From assembly GCF_001039355.2 (NCBI RefSeq), contig NW_019775599.1, positions 115,705 through 179,704 of the forward strand: DNA of 64,000 bases, given 5' to 3'. The translations under genes and the position numbers were made by a program. Source of the stretch: Lingula anatina (Eukaryota; Brachiopoda; Lingulata; Lingulida; Lingulidae). Shown here piece by piece: positions 26,663 through 41,600 of the stretch. The notes beneath the pieces are model-generated. The model did no database searches, was not told the origin of the DNA, and saw nothing but the letters and a program-made list of their open reading frames with translations. The first letter of the stretch is position 1, and every line of letters starts with the position of its first letter.

Positions 26663-29600
26663 CTGAAATTTTGATATCAAGTTTGTTGCAATTTTCCAAG
26701 TGACTCAAAAGTAATTTTTATCATTTTATTATGTTTCTTATTGCTTACATTATTATTTTTTAATATATAATTTATGTTATTAATATACATAACCAGGTTT
26801 GAAAATGAAGAAGTTGTTTTGCATCAGATCTGAGGCTACAGGTACAGACTTCTTTTAAAAATTGAAAGCTAGATCAGCTTCATACATGGGCAGACAGTCT
26901 TCCCATCTCAATTCAGAAATCTAATTATCTGTGTAACATCATAAAAAAAGTGTCTCAGAAAGAAAATGATTCCTGGAAGTCATCTCTAAGCCCCAAAAGA
27001 TGGTCACGCACTACCTACATTGCCAGATTATAGTATTCTGGGGTTCCAATTTTCAAAAAATGATCCAATAGATTTTTAGGATATAGAGATTGCATGACTT
27101 TGTGCTCAAATGAGTTCTAATCAGCAGGTTCATTCCCTATTTCAATAGTAGAAATGTTCCCAAATAAAAAGGTAAATTAAAAGACATTACTGGGATTATT
27201 ATATAGTGTTCAGGATCAAAAATCATTAGGTAAAAAGAGCATATTGATGGTGATGTAATTTGCCATTAGAACCTAAAATTAAGGCCAGAATCTAGAATCC
27301 AACATCCAATGTGTATCAAACATGGCTAAAATAAATCCTGGTTACATTTTTTTCTGTCAAATTACTGGTTCTTTATCACATCAATGAACAATTGTTGGTA
27401 ATTAATCAAATACCATTTTTTCAGTGAACTATGTTTCACAAAGGACAAAAATAAATAAATAGATAAATTGCAAAATAAGTCTAGATGCCAATATTACCTG
27501 CCCATTACCATAACATGGATTGTTGTACTCTCCTGGGCAGGGCTCACAAGCTGAGCCATAGTAACCACCACAGCACTCTGAAACCTTTAAAAGGGAGGGA
27601 CATTCAACATATTTCATCCATATAAAATGACAGAAATAAATAGCTATATTTCTATTTCATGTTTGTTACAACAGACTGTTGCAGATTGCTCATAATCCAA
27701 CATCAGCAAAGCTAAATCAGGGTTGAGAAAGTGTATTATGAAAACACAATCTGTCTCACCAGTCACATTCCCACCTACCGTAATGCTCCTGTTGCACATC
27801 CAAGCACATCCATCCCTGGGATATGAACGGTAGAAGAAGGAATCTGGAAAAGGATATCTGACAAACCCTCTATATCTGTGGGCGCTCCAGGGAAATCCGT
27901 CATGACGCCATGCCACGAACCTACACTTTAAACTTGGCTGTTTCTGAAATGTGATCTTTAGATGATTACACTTTTTTCCCAGCACCGATTATTATGATTT
28001 AAATCACTGTAAGAAAATGACTTTAAAACTAGACAGCAAAGCTTTCCAAATATACACACACCAAACGGGAGGCACATTGCAAAAAACATATGTATAAAAA
28101 TTGTATGAAATCTCATTAAATTGCAAAACATTTGAAGTCATAAAATTGTTACATGGATCTTAAAGAAATTTAAATGGACATGCGAAAGCTGCTGTTGTAT
28201 ATGACTCTTTGCCAAAACATACCTGGACATATACATGCCTCTTATTTGCCACATATTTCCTCTTGTCCCTTTATCTTTCATAATACCAATAATTTTTTCT
28301 TTAAAAAGATTCCTCTGAGAGATAAATCCACACAAACTTATCTGGGGAAAATGCCCTTTAAGCACCAATTAAAAAAAGCAAAATGTTGAATTAAACTTTA
28401 GGTAAAAAAAGGAAGTCACATGGGGGTCTTATTATTAGGTTTTTACACAGTTTCAATGCTACTTTCTTGTCATTGAATCTATCATTATTCAGTAATATGT
28501 ACCAAAATAAATGAGAAAATTACAAGATTTATATATTAAAAGTTGGTTGAAAATATACACTGAAAGGCATTACACACTGTTTTCAGTGTTCCTGTTGAAC
28601 CACAACTGCAGTAGTGGCAAATGTATTGATGGAATTGCTAACTTGGTATAGGTGGTAGCTTCCAAAATATTATTTATACATAAGGTATTGACAGAATAAC
28701 AAAAACCCATAGTCTTACAAGACTTTTTAGGCCCTCAGTATTGCAGCAAATTTTTATTCTAAAATCAGATATTAGCTGGGAATCATGTTTTTTAAACATT
28801 TTTTCAGCAACGCTGTTATTTATTATCTGTCATTAATTGCAATATGTACATGGATTATAAGTCTTTCAACCAGTAAAAATCAGACAGATTAATTCTTATG
28901 TCTAAAATTGGTATTTTCAAAGGCAAGTTCTGGCAAAGAGCCATATGCTATAAAGCATTTTAATTTTTTTTAATACAAATAAGAGAATAATAAATTTCTA
29001 TCTCTTTTCCAAGAAATGTTTTCCACAGCCAACTTTAACTAATTATTATCAGATTGACATGAAATATGAAAGCAATGTGGCGAACACATCACATTTTTGA
29101 CAAAATATGATCTCATTAACAACTTTTCATATCCATGTGGTATTTTTCAAGTATTAGTGGTTACAGTATTTCAAAAGTCAAAACAGGCAAAAAGCAATCA
29201 CACATTACCAGTGGTATGTCAGAATCCAACTGGCATTTTGACAATCGAGAACACCATCCACATGGGCCCTAAGAATAAAGGAAGATAAGGTGTAACACAA
29301 ACTAAAAAGTATTAGAATAAACTTTTCAAAATTTAACTATTCAAAATTATCCCAAGGCCCATTTTCATGTTTTACGAATTTTTTTTAAGTGAAAAAAATT
29401 ATGTCAGTGGACAATTGTCTTCTGAAAAAAATTTCAAGATCAACTAAATTTTCAAGTTTATACCATAAAGCTGACCATGTTACATTGATTGAAGAGCATT
29501 TCAAGTAGGTTTCAACTACTTGCACTGAAGCCATCAGTGTTACGTACACATTTTATTTTACAAAAAAAAAAATTGGAAAAGAAGCATTTTAGTCATGTAT

Positions 29601-32600
29601 GACAGTGGCTTTCTAGTTCTGTTCTAGTGGTCTAATCACCTGATCCAAGGCATGTACACATGCATGCAGATATTCTAGATACTGAGAAACATGTAATTGT
29701 GAAATTTGAACATGGAGGGGGGGAGTACCTTGACAACTTTCCACGTTTCCTTGTCACATCTATTTGGAAGAATAGACTCTCCCTTTGGAAGCAGCAGTCC
29801 ATCAATATGATGGTAGTATCCATTTGAAGCAGGGATGTCAGTTTGTGTGATATTGACAACCCTATTCAATCTAATCTGGCCCTACAAAAAGATACAATTC
29901 AATTACTATTCTTTGTAGTATTTCTTTTCTACCTTTTTTAATCAAAATTTATCATCTTTAGTTAAATGACAAGTAATCTTTCTGAATGGCAAAGATTAAA
30001 CCCTTTATCATTTTTGCACTATTTAAGCATGCTTATTACCAGTACTTCTTCTAAAATTGAAATAGTTTGATCACCAATCTATCAATTTTACAATGAACAA
30101 AATAAAGTAATGCACCTCACAATAGTACTCTTAAATTTATTTTGTTCTAATGATTATGCTTACCAAGTTTGTAATGGTCACTGTAGTAGCTGCATTGCCA
30201 AGAGAAACAAAACGATCCATGTTGATCAAGTCAGCAGCTAAAACCTGACAAAAACAAAATGTTAATGTTGTTGTTAATAATGACACAAAAAGGTAACAAT
30301 CCACCAAATTTCCATTCTAAAATCTACTTCAAATTACCTTATGGTTTAACATCATTGTGGCTGAAGAAGGTCGCTCCATTCCCAAGCTGGGTCAACTATG
30401 GGGTGAAACGGTCCACTTTTTCAGAAAAAAACTCTGAAATTGCTGGCTTCACATCCATTGACAGTGTCAAATGTTCTCACGTCAGCCTATCACATATATC
30501 TAACCTGATTCTTATCTCAACCAGTGACATCTATCTCAGTTCTTATCTCAACCAATGACATCTATCTTAATTCATTGAAAACATCATATGTTCTTACTTC
30601 AGCCTATCACATCTAACCTAATTCTTATCTCAACCTATCACATCTAACTCAATTCTAATTTCAACCAATCACATCCAAATCTAAATTAAAAATGCGTGAC
30701 CTATTTACCTGTGTTCCCTCCACAATGTGACTCTTCAGCAATCCAACAAGCCTACCATGTCCCTTTGATATTATGAAAAAGTACATAGAGTGAACATTCA
30801 CTGACACAGGAAGTTTCTTTTTATAGTTAAAGATGAAATACAGAGTTGCAATGCATAAAATGCATAATGCAATAAGGAAATCAAAATTACCATTGCTCAA
30901 AAGTATGTTTTTTTCACTTGAAACAGTTTTAACTAACTTGCCATTTAATATAAATTGTTCTTGGAGGTGACAGAAAGTTATTTGCAGGGTAAAGTTGCAA
31001 AACCACCATAGAATTCCCCCTTTGACATGAAAGTACCCATAAGCACCAGTACCTCTTTGGAGATCAGATAGCCATAGACTCTCTTGTCTATAGCATCAAT
31101 GGCCCCATTATTGGCCACAAAGACTGTGTAGTTCCCTGTACTGGAGTCATTTAAAAAATCAACCAGACCTGCAATCTAAATAAAATGAAAAATAATAGTT
31201 AGTTAAAGCTAGTACATTCACAGAAGTTATCACCAAGAAACTGACCAGATAAATGAAAGTGAAGCAAATAATTTGTACAGAGAGGAAAACACAACATTCC
31301 TTTTATGCCTACTAAAATGTGAAGGTGGCAAAAAACTAATATACAAAAATATACATACGCTTGATAACTTCAAAACCTTATATACAATACCACAATGTAT
31401 ACCATTACAGTAAAAAATACATCATGGCAATATTATACTGACCTCAATCAAATATTGGAACCTGTTGAACTTCCCATCTTTTTTTATCAGTTCATACAAA
31501 GAAGTCTAAAAAAATTGAAAAAAAAAATGAAAGGAGTCTAGATTGTTAAATATACTTCAACTGAGATTTCTGTTATTTGCTCTGTGAAATTCTTATTGTG
31601 TCAGCTCAGATACATCTAAGTGTCCCTGGATTTATGAGTCATATATTTGTGAGTAATTACTTTGCTTTTTCTATTATTTTAATAGCCATATGTACTGAGT
31701 TCTTGAATAAAATGGAAGTAAATATAACAAACCTCTTTGTCTCCTTTTGTCTCTGGTTTGTTTGTCATAAGTTTGTCTATAACATGGATCAGGCCATTAG
31801 AAGCTATAATATTGTACTTGACTAGTTTCCCCTTTCTTCCTGATCCATGAATTCTATAGCGAAAGAGCATCTCTCCACTCTATAAACAGAAGATATAAAA
31901 ATCAATATTTTACCTCAAAATAATGCAAAGCACTATAATCATAATCATCATTGTTTCTGTTACTGACATCATCATCACCATTATTAACACCATCAACATC
32001 ATTATTATTATTATTATCATTTTTATAATTATAATTAATATTATTAAAACAGTAAGGTATACAAACTTTCATAGGTCTGGCATTGAGCTCTGCTGATGTG
32101 CCCTGTAGTGTATAGAAAGTGGTATTCCTCATGTCTTGTACACTCATCTGTGTGGCAAGGATATGTTGTCTGATGATCTGTGCAGCTAGGTCGTCATCTG
32201 AACTTAGATTTAGCTGAAATCAGTACATGGAATTCAGACACTGTTGTTAGGCCCTAAGGGGTAAAATGGACCACATTTGCAGAAAAATATTCCCCTTCGA
32301 AATTGCTGGCTGCAGGCCTGTTGGTATAAATATCTAGTTGAAATACAAACTGACATCATCAGAAAGACTGAACTGCAACTCACATTTCTAGCACTGTACA
32401 ATCACTCAAAAGAAAAAACAATAAATGTAATCTTTTGGGCAAAGCACATTTATGAGTTTTATAAAACCGGGTACAAAAGAAAAGACCCATAGTTACACAT
32501 TAATACATAACACTTAATCCAAAGCCAGTACTGATAACATAGAAGAGATTTTCAAGAAGCTACACTGTACAGGGACAAACATCATGTCAATATAGCGCAA

Positions 32601-35600
32601 GACTCATGCATCAGTGCTCCTCTTTACGTTTCTTCTTTCATATTCGTGCTAACACATGGGAGCAAATATGATGTGGAGTGCTAAGACATAAATATTCTTT
32701 TTTCCAGGCTACCAATCCTGATACAAGCAGACCAACGAACCTGCTTCTGGTTTGCCTGTCCCCAGTCCATAGGCATAAACAATGTGAAAGGTCCATGTTC
32801 AGCCAGGGCTGCTGCATAATGTAAAGCAATCATGCTGATGCCAAAGGACAGTTTCCCACCAAGTTCTGGATCATGCTTGTCAAGTTCTTCAAGCCTCTGT
32901 AATGGAAATTATTGATTGTGTTAGTCCAGATTTGGACTGTGAAATGACTGTCTTGCAACAACTGTAATGCTCAATTTTTATATTAATTTATAAATATATC
33001 ATAATTGCTGACCACAAAAAATAAATCAAAAGATAAATATGAAAATAATAAACGAGTCTATCAGTTTCTTGAATTCAACTTATCACCTGTATAATATTTC
33101 CGTAACAAGTTTTTCCATCCCCAATGTAGCCTTCCTTACATTTACATCTGAAACATAAAAGGTTGATAAGTTACATGGGATATAAACTGCTAAAGTTACA
33201 AATTTACAACAATTACATGTGTATTGGTACACTGCAGATATACTGTGACAAAATAATTTCATTTAATTTGCCCAGCATGAAATAAGCTAATTGTAAATAT
33301 TAAATTTGATTTTTCACCATAGTCTTTCATACGCATATGTACACATACACAAACACAAACACACACACACACACACACACAAACAAACATGCACACAAAC
33401 CAGTTACTACTTACGTGACCTGACCAGGTACATCGACTGTACAGTCAGCATTTTTATGACATACATCTGATCTGTTTGTCTGACACAGGTCTATCATGAC
33501 ACAACCTAACCCAGTGGTGTAGTTTTCATATCCTTCAAGACAGTCACATCTGTTCTAGAAGAAAACAGACAAATCAAACCACAATGCAACACATGTGATG
33601 TATATTAGTAATTTTTAATATTTCCCTGCTGCAATCATTTTAAAATAATTTTTTTAAACAAAAAATACACTAGTGATTTTTTAATGTTCCAAAAATTTTA
33701 CTAGTAATACAGTGAAGTTTTCTAGCACATTTTTAATTTTTACATTCAAATAAAAACATGAAGCACTTCCTCAGTCCTTTAAACTTAAACGTTTTCTTCA
33801 CATTAATTTAACATGGGTAACTAGCTGGCTATTAATTGCCAATAAAAATGTGTGCTAATCAGAAAGTCCTACAGTCTATAGTAAGATCCTGCAAAGAATT
33901 TCAACCTTATATATGCATTTTAAAAAATACTTCAAGTCATACTTAATTTTATACTTTTTACATTTATTGATGTTACATATGCCTGTACGCAGTATATTAA
34001 TATATTCATACCTCCCCTGGGCCAACATAAACACATTTAGCCCCTACACCTGGACACAGGGCATCATTCTTGTTATCACATGGGTTTATGGGATCACAGA
34101 AGAGCCCATCGCCAGTATATCCAAGCTTGCATTGACAGATATGGTTTCCAGGGGACAAAATGTCACAGTGAGCATCTGGATGGCAGGGATGACTGTCACA
34201 AGGATTTGTTGCTGGAATGATGAGAATTTCAAGGAAATTCTTTTTTCATTTTTTTCACAAAAACATCCAGACTGGATTTCCTGGAGAAACTATGCTGTTT
34301 AAAGGAGTGTCGTGGGTTTTTGTCCCACATATAGAATTGAAGGTAAAAGGTACATATATTCTACTAGCCATGTTTGCAACAAATGTCCCAAAGTCATATT
34401 TTCTATGTATGCATATAGGCCTATGTGTATCCTGAAAGGTAATTTTTTCACAATTCATATCTTAAAAATAACTTTAAAAAAGCTCAAACAAAATATTTTT
34501 CTGATATGTGACTGCTCATTCATAAATAAAAAAATCATTGGTTATAATTGATTTTAGAAAATAATGAATACAAGTACAGTACAGGGACAGCTCTAACAAT
34601 AAGTCCTGAGTAGGAGAAAATCCTTTTTTCTGAGGAAAATTCACTTTGGAGCAAAAACCAAATTGGGATACTTTAAATAACTTATGGCTAAGTTAAATAA
34701 CTTGTAGAACATTCTAACATGGGCAAGATATACTATTTCTCTGCAAACATAACGAGAACATTTTCTAACACTTGGTTAGAAGTCATGCTGGATAGTGTTC
34801 ACTTTATAGTTTTTATCTATAATGTTTCTTCATGCTTTATTCAACTGATTACACAGGCATTACAATGATATCGAAAACGAGGGCAAAGAATGGAGAGTGC
34901 ACATACTTACCTGTGCAATTCCACCCATCTGTGGCTTGGTATCCTGGTTTACAGCGACACCGTATCTCCCCATTGTCTTCCTCCGTGCACACTGCTTCTG
35001 GATGACAAGACTGGTTGGTGCAGCCAGAAATAGCTGGAAGAATTCTGTACATAGCAACACAAGGGCGAATCTTGGTGAGGGGACACATGCCCCACTCAAA
35101 TTTTAACAATCATAATTATTATTACATGTATTATTATTATTGCGATTACTATTGATGCTATTGTCACCATCATCATTACCATTATTATTATTGTGATGAT
35201 AATAATGATGATGATGATGATGATCATTACAATTTTTACAATGTTTTCTAACATGCAACTGAGCCAGGCCAAAATAACCCCAAGTCTGCCAACTTAGCCC
35301 AAAATAAGGAGAAGGTCTCGATAGTCCGAAGGTTCATTGCTCCGAAAAATCGTAACATTTTCATCAAATTTTTAATCAAGGGTTCATTGGTCCGAAGGTT
35401 CTAAAGTGAACATTCGGACCACGGCCCCAAAATGAAAATAAGCCAAATCCTGTGTGATTTTGAAGCTGACAGAATTTATCCAAGGAAATTTTCTTTTTGT
35501 TTTCTTTTGTTACATAATTATATAACCAGCACTGAGAGCTGAAATAGCAATAGTGTGTTTTGATACCTTGGTCACATCTGGTCCCCATGTACCCGGAGTC

Positions 35601-38600
35601 ACAAACACAGGAGCCGTTTCCGTTTATGCCACTCCTGCATGTCCCCATTGGACCACAGTCACATACTACCAAGAATAAATAAAGAAAGTATTCTTACATC
35701 AACACGCATTAAAAAGGCAGAGGCCCTATCCTTATCCAGCAGTGTAGGTCCACTTAAGTGACACAGTCTGTAGCGGTACAATTTACAAGATAGACGACGT
35801 AAGCAGAGCCTTTGCTTGCCTCGGTTTCCTTGCTGCGGCAATAAGGGTACCCTGCGTGTTAGCACAAAAGCTGAGGTAAAGCGTCCACGTACGACACCGC
35901 CCTTTAATATAACATGTTATATCTTAACCTTTCATTTTCCAAATGTCAACCTAGCTGCCAACGTAGACTGTTTGAGTGCTTCTTTTCTGGTTTCTCGCCA
36001 TTCGATGGGTTTTGCTAAGCAGAGTGGCTACCATTTTTTTTTCATTGTCTTTCAACCTCTTTTCCAGGGGTAATTCTGTCCTCTAAGTCTTAGCGTCACG
36101 CTCGCCGTAACTTAGGATTTAACCTGATAATTTCAGAACTCAAAAACGGCCTTATGGCCTTTTATTTCTCAAAATTTTGGATTGCGTATACCTTGGCGAT
36201 TTGGGAAAAATTGATAAAGTTTCCCGTAAAATTAGCTTTGTTTGCCTCCTATCCAGTCTATCTACGCGCACGACAAAAAGCGAACTGGTGAAGAACGTCT
36301 GGAGTAGCGCAGTTGGGGCTTCTCAAAGTGTACCGGTACGGACTGCATCGCTTAGCATACCGCTCTATGTGAAAAAGACTAGAAATCAATCAAAATAAAC
36401 ATATAAGTTAGTTACGTTCGTAAGTTACGTTTTTCAAAATATTTATTGTTGGTTTAGGCCGAACCTAGGGTAAAACAAGTGGAACTTCGCACCTGACCAT
36501 ACTGTACGTGCTTTATGCTGCCATTTTGATAATATTTGCCTTTTTATACGATATTAACATATAAACAACCGCTGGACCACTGGCCGGTATAACGAAAGTT
36601 GACCCTGTATTGTTGGACACCAAAATTTGGTCTTCATCAATACATGTTATCTGCGCTACATGTAGTTCATTAAATGTAACTACCCCAGTAAACCGACAAG
36701 TGGTGGTAAAAAAAAGTCATGTTAATGTTACAAAATTAAGCACAATATAAAATCTAAACGGTTTTTAATGTCTTAGAGTACACTTATTTCTAATCTAAAA
36801 GTTTTTAAAACAATTTTTAAAACAATTTTTGGACCAATGTTATGACGAAAAAAAGGATCCGGAACCAGGTATGGTTAAAGTTTGTGGCATTTAACGACAT
36901 GCACTACACCCCACACCCACAAGAAACCAACTTGTCGTTCCTTATGCCTTACCTCCAGTACAATTTGGGCCATATCTGACTTGTTCTTTACACTCTTCAC
37001 AAGCCGATCCTTTAAACTGGGTCTGCAACATTCAACGATTTCAACATCAAGAATATGGCATCTTAGACTATCTTCCTCATACTTGAACAAATACCAGTAC
37101 TAAGACGTGATATGTTTGGACAGACATCAGGCCGGTGTAAAGTGACAGAGAGTCCCCATAACAGAGAGCCCGCTTCCCATTCATTTGTACAGGTGAGCCT
37201 CGCCCTAGATTTTGACCCACTTAGGTCAAAATAACCCTAACCGTTATAACTATATGGAGGGCGGACTTTCTGTTACACGGATCCTCAGTTTCGTTACACC
37301 GGTTTCACAAAAAAAGCCAAAAGCTGAGGCTTGTTTCATAAAAGTACTATAATCCGAAAAATTGTCTGAAACTTTTGTCACTTTTTCCACAAGGTAATTG
37401 GCAGTAGTACAATTGCAATAAAAGATTAATCTAAAATAAAATACCGTTCCTGTTGCACCGGATAAAACAGGTGAGAAATGACTCATGTTTCAGCATAACA
37501 CTTACTTCTTGGGCGAATGAAACGATTCCTGATTATTTTTAAGAAGACTACTACGGATTTAGACCTAACTCTGGGTTCATTTTGTGCAACCGTGCCTGGT
37601 TTAAACTTTTAAGTCAAAATGTTAGTCTACTTTGATCCAAGGTTTTAACTCAATAAGGTTTAAAATCATTACTAGTCTTTCTGTATAGTATATGGAATTT
37701 GGGATTATTCTGGATGACATTGTGCAGGAAATGATTCGCTTCTGCTTGTGTTTGATCTAGTGTACATTTTCGTTTTCGTTTCCGATGTGGTTCCGTTTGT
37801 AATAAGAGCTTATGGTCGTTCCTGGAATCGTTATTGTCAGATTCATAAGCAATGGCCATTGGGCCACAGTACCAGATCTGTGGTTTGGTTTCAAATAACC
37901 AGACTGGGAGGATTGTATCTGTGATTCCTTAACGCCTCGTAGTGTTTGTGGTGCGCGTCCTCATACTTGAAGTGGACTTTCAGAGGTGTAAGGAAAAGGT
38001 CTTAAGCCAATTTGTGAATGTTGCAATAAAGACGTCTGGCGTATAAACACAAAAATGTTTGTTTTGGTGATTGTATAATAAATTTCGTAAGCACCATATT
38101 ATTTTTATTTTTATTTATTTTAAATCTAATATTTAATCAATGTAAATAAATTATTTTTGTTCATCTAAAAAGCGTATGTAGGCGATACAGTTGGCCTAAC
38201 AAATTATCATTTACACTAATTGGATTCAGTTACATGGTACCTTCAGTACCGGCTTTAATTTCTTGAAAAACACGCTTCTCACACGCTATTTTAAAATATT
38301 TTGATTGAATGACATACAGCAAGGTGGCTTGCATCTGGTCACCATTACGAGACACCCTTGAATCCCAATAGGAGTGAGAGATAGCCACACAGGGGCATGG
38401 GGTTCGGGACCCGCTTTAGGGCCCCGAAAAAATGTTGTTTTAGAGGGCAAATGGTGCTATTCGGTACGGTTCAGAACTATGATTCAGCTAGTCAAAATTA
38501 TCATTTTAAGAGGGGAGCATTAGTGTGATTTTTTTCAGAAATCGAAAGGGGGGATCAGAACCCCCTGACCACCCCTCTAAATCCGCCACTGGCCACCCAC

Positions 38601-41600
38601 CATCAGGGGTCTCTGTAGGTTGTAACAATATTGGATGAAAGTCTGCCCTCTAATTGCGAAACAACCTAAAGACATCTATACAAAATGAGTTGAAAGTTGC
38701 ACCAGGTTTTGCCACCCCTCCCCCTAAATCTTCAGTTGGACGTATTTTCCATTTCGAGTTTCTGAAGACTTAACACGTAGCCGCGTAGACCAAACGGTAG
38801 TGTTAATGATTTGAGGTATAATCTAGAAATTTTCATAGTTTATATAGGCACATATTGGAAACTAAAGTTTGTCTGCGATTCGTGATTAAGGTTTTTTGTT
38901 CTACAAATATGAGGCCCAGATATGATACTCAGATGACTGAAGAAAAGGACAATTTCACAGTATTGCCGATCAGTTTTGAATGACATCCAAATTCAGGACA
39001 CCAAATGACATCCAAATTCAGGACACGCGCGAATGCAGAAATACAAGGAATAAAGTAAGACTATTGTTTTCTGTTCAAACATTGGTTTTATGTGGCGCCA
39101 ATGAGCACATTGTCTGTCTAAAAAAACAACGGCCTACCGATAAGGACTGAGACTCAGAGTGTGGAAAAATGTTGCGCTCTGTTTCGCCTGAAGTAGCCCT
39201 TGGTATACTGCAAGCGACAGGTCAATTTCTCTAATATAACTCCTCCCTCCTGCCTAATCTGTAACATGTAATGCTTACCTGACAAACGCAGGTGCCGTTC
39301 CCCTGATTTCCGTCATTACACACGCCACGCCCGGAACATGGGGTTTGTGCTCCTCCTGGACATGCTGAAAAACAAAAAGCGCGTTCCTAAAGAGACAGAT
39401 TTTGTGATTTTAAGTGTCTTTATCAAGCCAATTTTGAAAAGTACGTGCGCACGCGTATGAAATGTGTGTGTGAAATTTAGTTTTGACCGAGTGGAGTACA
39501 CGGAATTAATTTAAAACAACGCATTTGCCTGCTTTAACTGACCACTACATTGCTTTTCAACTTGCTAAGCGAATCACAGTAAAGCAAACTTGAAATTAGT
39601 CAGGTAAAACGCTGTCCAGTTTATTACTAAATTAATCAAGTATCTGAAAAGGCTGTGCACTGGCTGATGCCACCAATAGCGGAAGTATATGATTAAATGG
39701 CCAATATTTGAAAGCATCTTTTTAAATTGGCAATATATTAAAAAGACCTTTGTTGCAGAATGGGGTCACCGTCAGACACTGATGCAATCTTGCTTATCCT
39801 TTAGTTTCAAGTTCATTTTACATCTCAAAGGTACGACATTTTTCAAACATGTTTACTTCATCACTCTGGGAAAGAAAATGGCATCTTAGGGTGCTTTCCC
39901 AGAGATTTAGATCGATCTAAAGATTAAGTTTTAGATCGACCTAACTCCCTGGGGGTTCAAGCTAAATTGCTGTCAGCCGAGCGGGCACCATAGTTAATTA
40001 CCCCCTTACAGCTTTTAGTAGGCGGGACAGACTCTTAAGCCGGCCAAGCTGACAGTAATGTAGTGAGACTCCCCACAGGGATAGATCGATCTAAAAATCT
40101 ATGGAAATGGGGTGTTAGGCAAATGCATTCAGAACGGTTTTCAGCAGCGAAGGAAATGGTACCGTGCTGACCGACCAATGTCCAAAGATTAATCTACAGA
40201 ATGCTCGACGATGCAGTGTCTTACGGAAATGAAAACGTTGTGGAACACAACCTCAACGGTAAAGGTTCGGTCAAAAATATTAGTTTTCTTAGGCTCTTCT
40301 GCAACAAGGTTGAAGGAACACGCAAATTTGAACAAAAACACTTCCACTGATGCTCCGTTTCCATGTGCATTCTTAGCAATCAAAAGGACAGACCCTTACG
40401 TTGAAAAGTAAATCGACCAGACAGGTTTCTGTACTTTCCTTTACTTAGATCCTATGTAAGAAAATGCTTTAAATGAAAGTAGAAGATAGAATCTTTATAA
40501 AGATTACAGATCTTTTTCTTGGCTTCATTAGGAGATGTCATTACTGTCTTTGTTCATTTGATAATAGATTTTCATGAAGACTGTCAATATGTCATATAAG
40601 GTCCTATACTCCCTTATATTAATCACAATGATTCGATGTCAGGTGCAAAAAGTCCAAAACCACAAACAGGCGATGCATTAAAAACACATAATTTATTGTG
40701 TATTGCATATCCTTCATCTAATAACTACTAACGATAATGACCAAACGTGAAAATAATCTGCTTTATGTAACAGTGCGCATGCCCAACTGCCACTTCTTCT
40801 CAAAAAGAAAGGTCAACTAGCGATCATGAGGAGATGTGTTTACAATTACAGGAGTATAAATATATTTCCATCAGGGAACAAATTCTTTCTAGCTGAGAAG
40901 CGCAATGATGTTGGAGTCATCTGCAAGGCCAAAATCGAGCAGCCTTATTTGTATCCTCACACAGGTAATTTTGTTGAGTTTCCTCGCTTTCTGTTATAGC
41001 ACTGCAGACCTTCATAAGCCACGTGTTGCTTAATTAGTATTTACTTTTGTTTTTTATCGTTCGTAGGTGTCTGTAATAAATTCTAATATTAGAAATATCC
41101 CGCGGTAATGTTTTCTTCCGATAAAACAATTTTTCACTGTATCAAGTAATTTGAATTAGATAAAACATATCAACATTTTAGGATTAGAGCATTTAATTGT
41201 CTTCCACTTAAAGAACTGTAGAAGCAATTAATTGGTAAGTTTTATTTGGAATATATATCTTAAACCGTAAATGGGTTTCATAAGTCTGACTGCCATTACT
41301 TTCTTAGATCTTAGTCAGTGTACGATGATATCCTGCAATTTCATGGCCATAGCACGCGTGCGTATGTGCAAGTTGTATTTACAAAAACCACCGTTTTCAG
41401 GTACAAATGAATAAAGATATGTTTAGCAAGCACATGTAGTTACATGAATATACATATAGGCATTTTTTTTTTTTTGGGGGGGGAGGGGGGTTAGAAATGT
41501 AAATTTCGCCTTTTGAGATTTCTCAAGGTCACCAATCAATATAGCTGTTATAACAACATTACACATTTGCAGGTTTGAAGGGCAGTTCAGTTTTTTTTTT

